Assembly (NCBI GenBank): GCA_023265235.1
Contig: JAHFUF010000282.1
Span: 1-6,755 of the forward strand
Reading direction: 5' to 3'
Origin: Blastocatellia bacterium
GTDB taxonomy: Bacteria > Acidobacteriota > Blastocatellia > Chloracidobacteriales > JADJPF01
Length of the DNA stretch: 6,755 nucleotides
Shown here: piece after piece, positions 6,601 through 6,755 of the stretch
Position numbering within the stretch: position 1 is the stretch's first letter
Layout: each line of letters begins with the position of its first letter
The notes under the pieces: model-generated
What the model saw: only the letters and a program-made list of their open reading frames with translations
Database searches by the model: none
What the model was told of the DNA's origin: nothing
Position numbers and translations under genes: made by a program

Positions 6601-6626
6601 GGGCGAACACATAGGTTCGTCCCTAC
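6601..6626 (-). repeat. Palindromic dispersed repeat, copy 3
   Basis: On the minus strand this reads GTAG, GGACGAAC, loop CTATGT, GTTCGCCC. It differs from copy 2 by one base, giving an A-C mismatch in the minus-strand stem and a G-U wobble in the plus-strand stem. Its first base is the last base of the TAG stop of the molybdoenzyme gene. Together with copy 2 it forms a 27-bp inverted repeat (6544-6570 and 6601-6627, one mismatch) around a 30-nt spacer, which may serve as a two-way terminator between convergent genes. Confidence 0.85.
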
Positions 6627-6755
6627 TATCCCTTAGGAATACTCTTAGCTGCTGGTGCGTCCTTCATTGGTAATGAATAACGGCGTATTCCATCAAATTT
6701 ATAAAGTGCTCCTGCTACCGCGCCTGCTGTTGGGACAAGACCGATCTCCCCTACT
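6626..6755 (-). CDS. C-terminus of a xanthine dehydrogenase/aldehyde oxidase-family molybdopterin subunit (partial)
   Basis: Only the last 42 codons are in the window; the start lies beyond the right edge. The segment VGEIGLVPTAGAVAGALY, then KFDGIRRYSLPM, matches the conserved end of the large molybdenum-cofactor subunit of the xanthine oxidase family. There a GE motif carries the glutamate that acts as base in hydroxylation of the substrate; here that Glu is encoded at 6746-6748. The sequence after LPM (KDAPAAKSIPKG) is a normal short tail. The substrate cannot be told from this piece. The stop is TAG, followed at once in frame by a second TAG that comes from repeat copy 3. The gene converges on the carbonic-anhydrase-like gene. 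Confidence 0.75.
   Translation of the reverse strand, partial: VGEIGLVPTAGAVAGALYKFDGIRRYSLPMKDAPAAKSIPKG

Noticed and set aside
1519..6626. The three palindromic repeats as a CRISPR array
   Set aside because: Copies are far apart or inverted, without regular spacers; they fit a dispersed palindromic element.

Overview
The window is AT-rich bacterial DNA with four genes on the minus strand, one on the plus strand, and the end of another minus-strand gene at the right edge. The source is most likely a low-GC member of the Acidobacteriota (for example Blastocatellia). This rests on the kinase plus TolB-like plus TPR architecture, on lipoproteins with many Lys, Ile and Asn residues, and on a xanthine-dehydrogenase-family terminus of a type I associate with that phylum. 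It is an inference from gene style, not from a phylogenetic marker.

Layout from left to right: (1) 1-1488, minus: a cytosolic Ser/Thr protein kinase followed by a TolB-like domain and the start of TPR-type repeats, cut by the window edge. (2) 1489-1557: a short gap holding a 26-bp palindromic repeat. (3) 1558-3969, minus: an 803-residue predicted envelope lipoprotein of unknown function. (4) 3954-4757, minus: a membrane-anchored DUF3142-type protein overlapping the previous gene by 16 bp. (5) 4769-5827, minus: a YCF48/BNR-type seven-bladed beta-propeller lipoprotein. (6) 5828-5992: a divergent promoter region. (7) 5993-6532, plus: a small beta-carbonic-anhydrase-like protein with all zinc ligands. 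(8) 6533-6625: two more copies of the palindromic repeat facing each other. (9) 6626-6755, minus: the last 42 residues of a xanthine dehydrogenase/aldehyde oxidase-type molybdopterin subunit.

Transcription of the minus genes runs from the divergent region at about 5.9 kb leftwards: propeller lipoprotein, DUF3142 protein, 803-residue lipoprotein. These three are tightly packed (11-nt gap, then a 16-bp overlap), and all three carry an N-terminal export or anchor segment. They look like one operon for an uncharacterised envelope complex. The kinase follows after a 69-nt gap containing a terminator-like hairpin, so it may be read through or may be separate.

The most distinctive non-coding signal is a palindromic repeat present three times. 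Each copy sits just after a stop codon and in the same orientation as the gene it follows. The 6-nt loop is the same in all copies, while two stem base pairs change in a compensated way. This points to a dispersed structured element used at gene ends.
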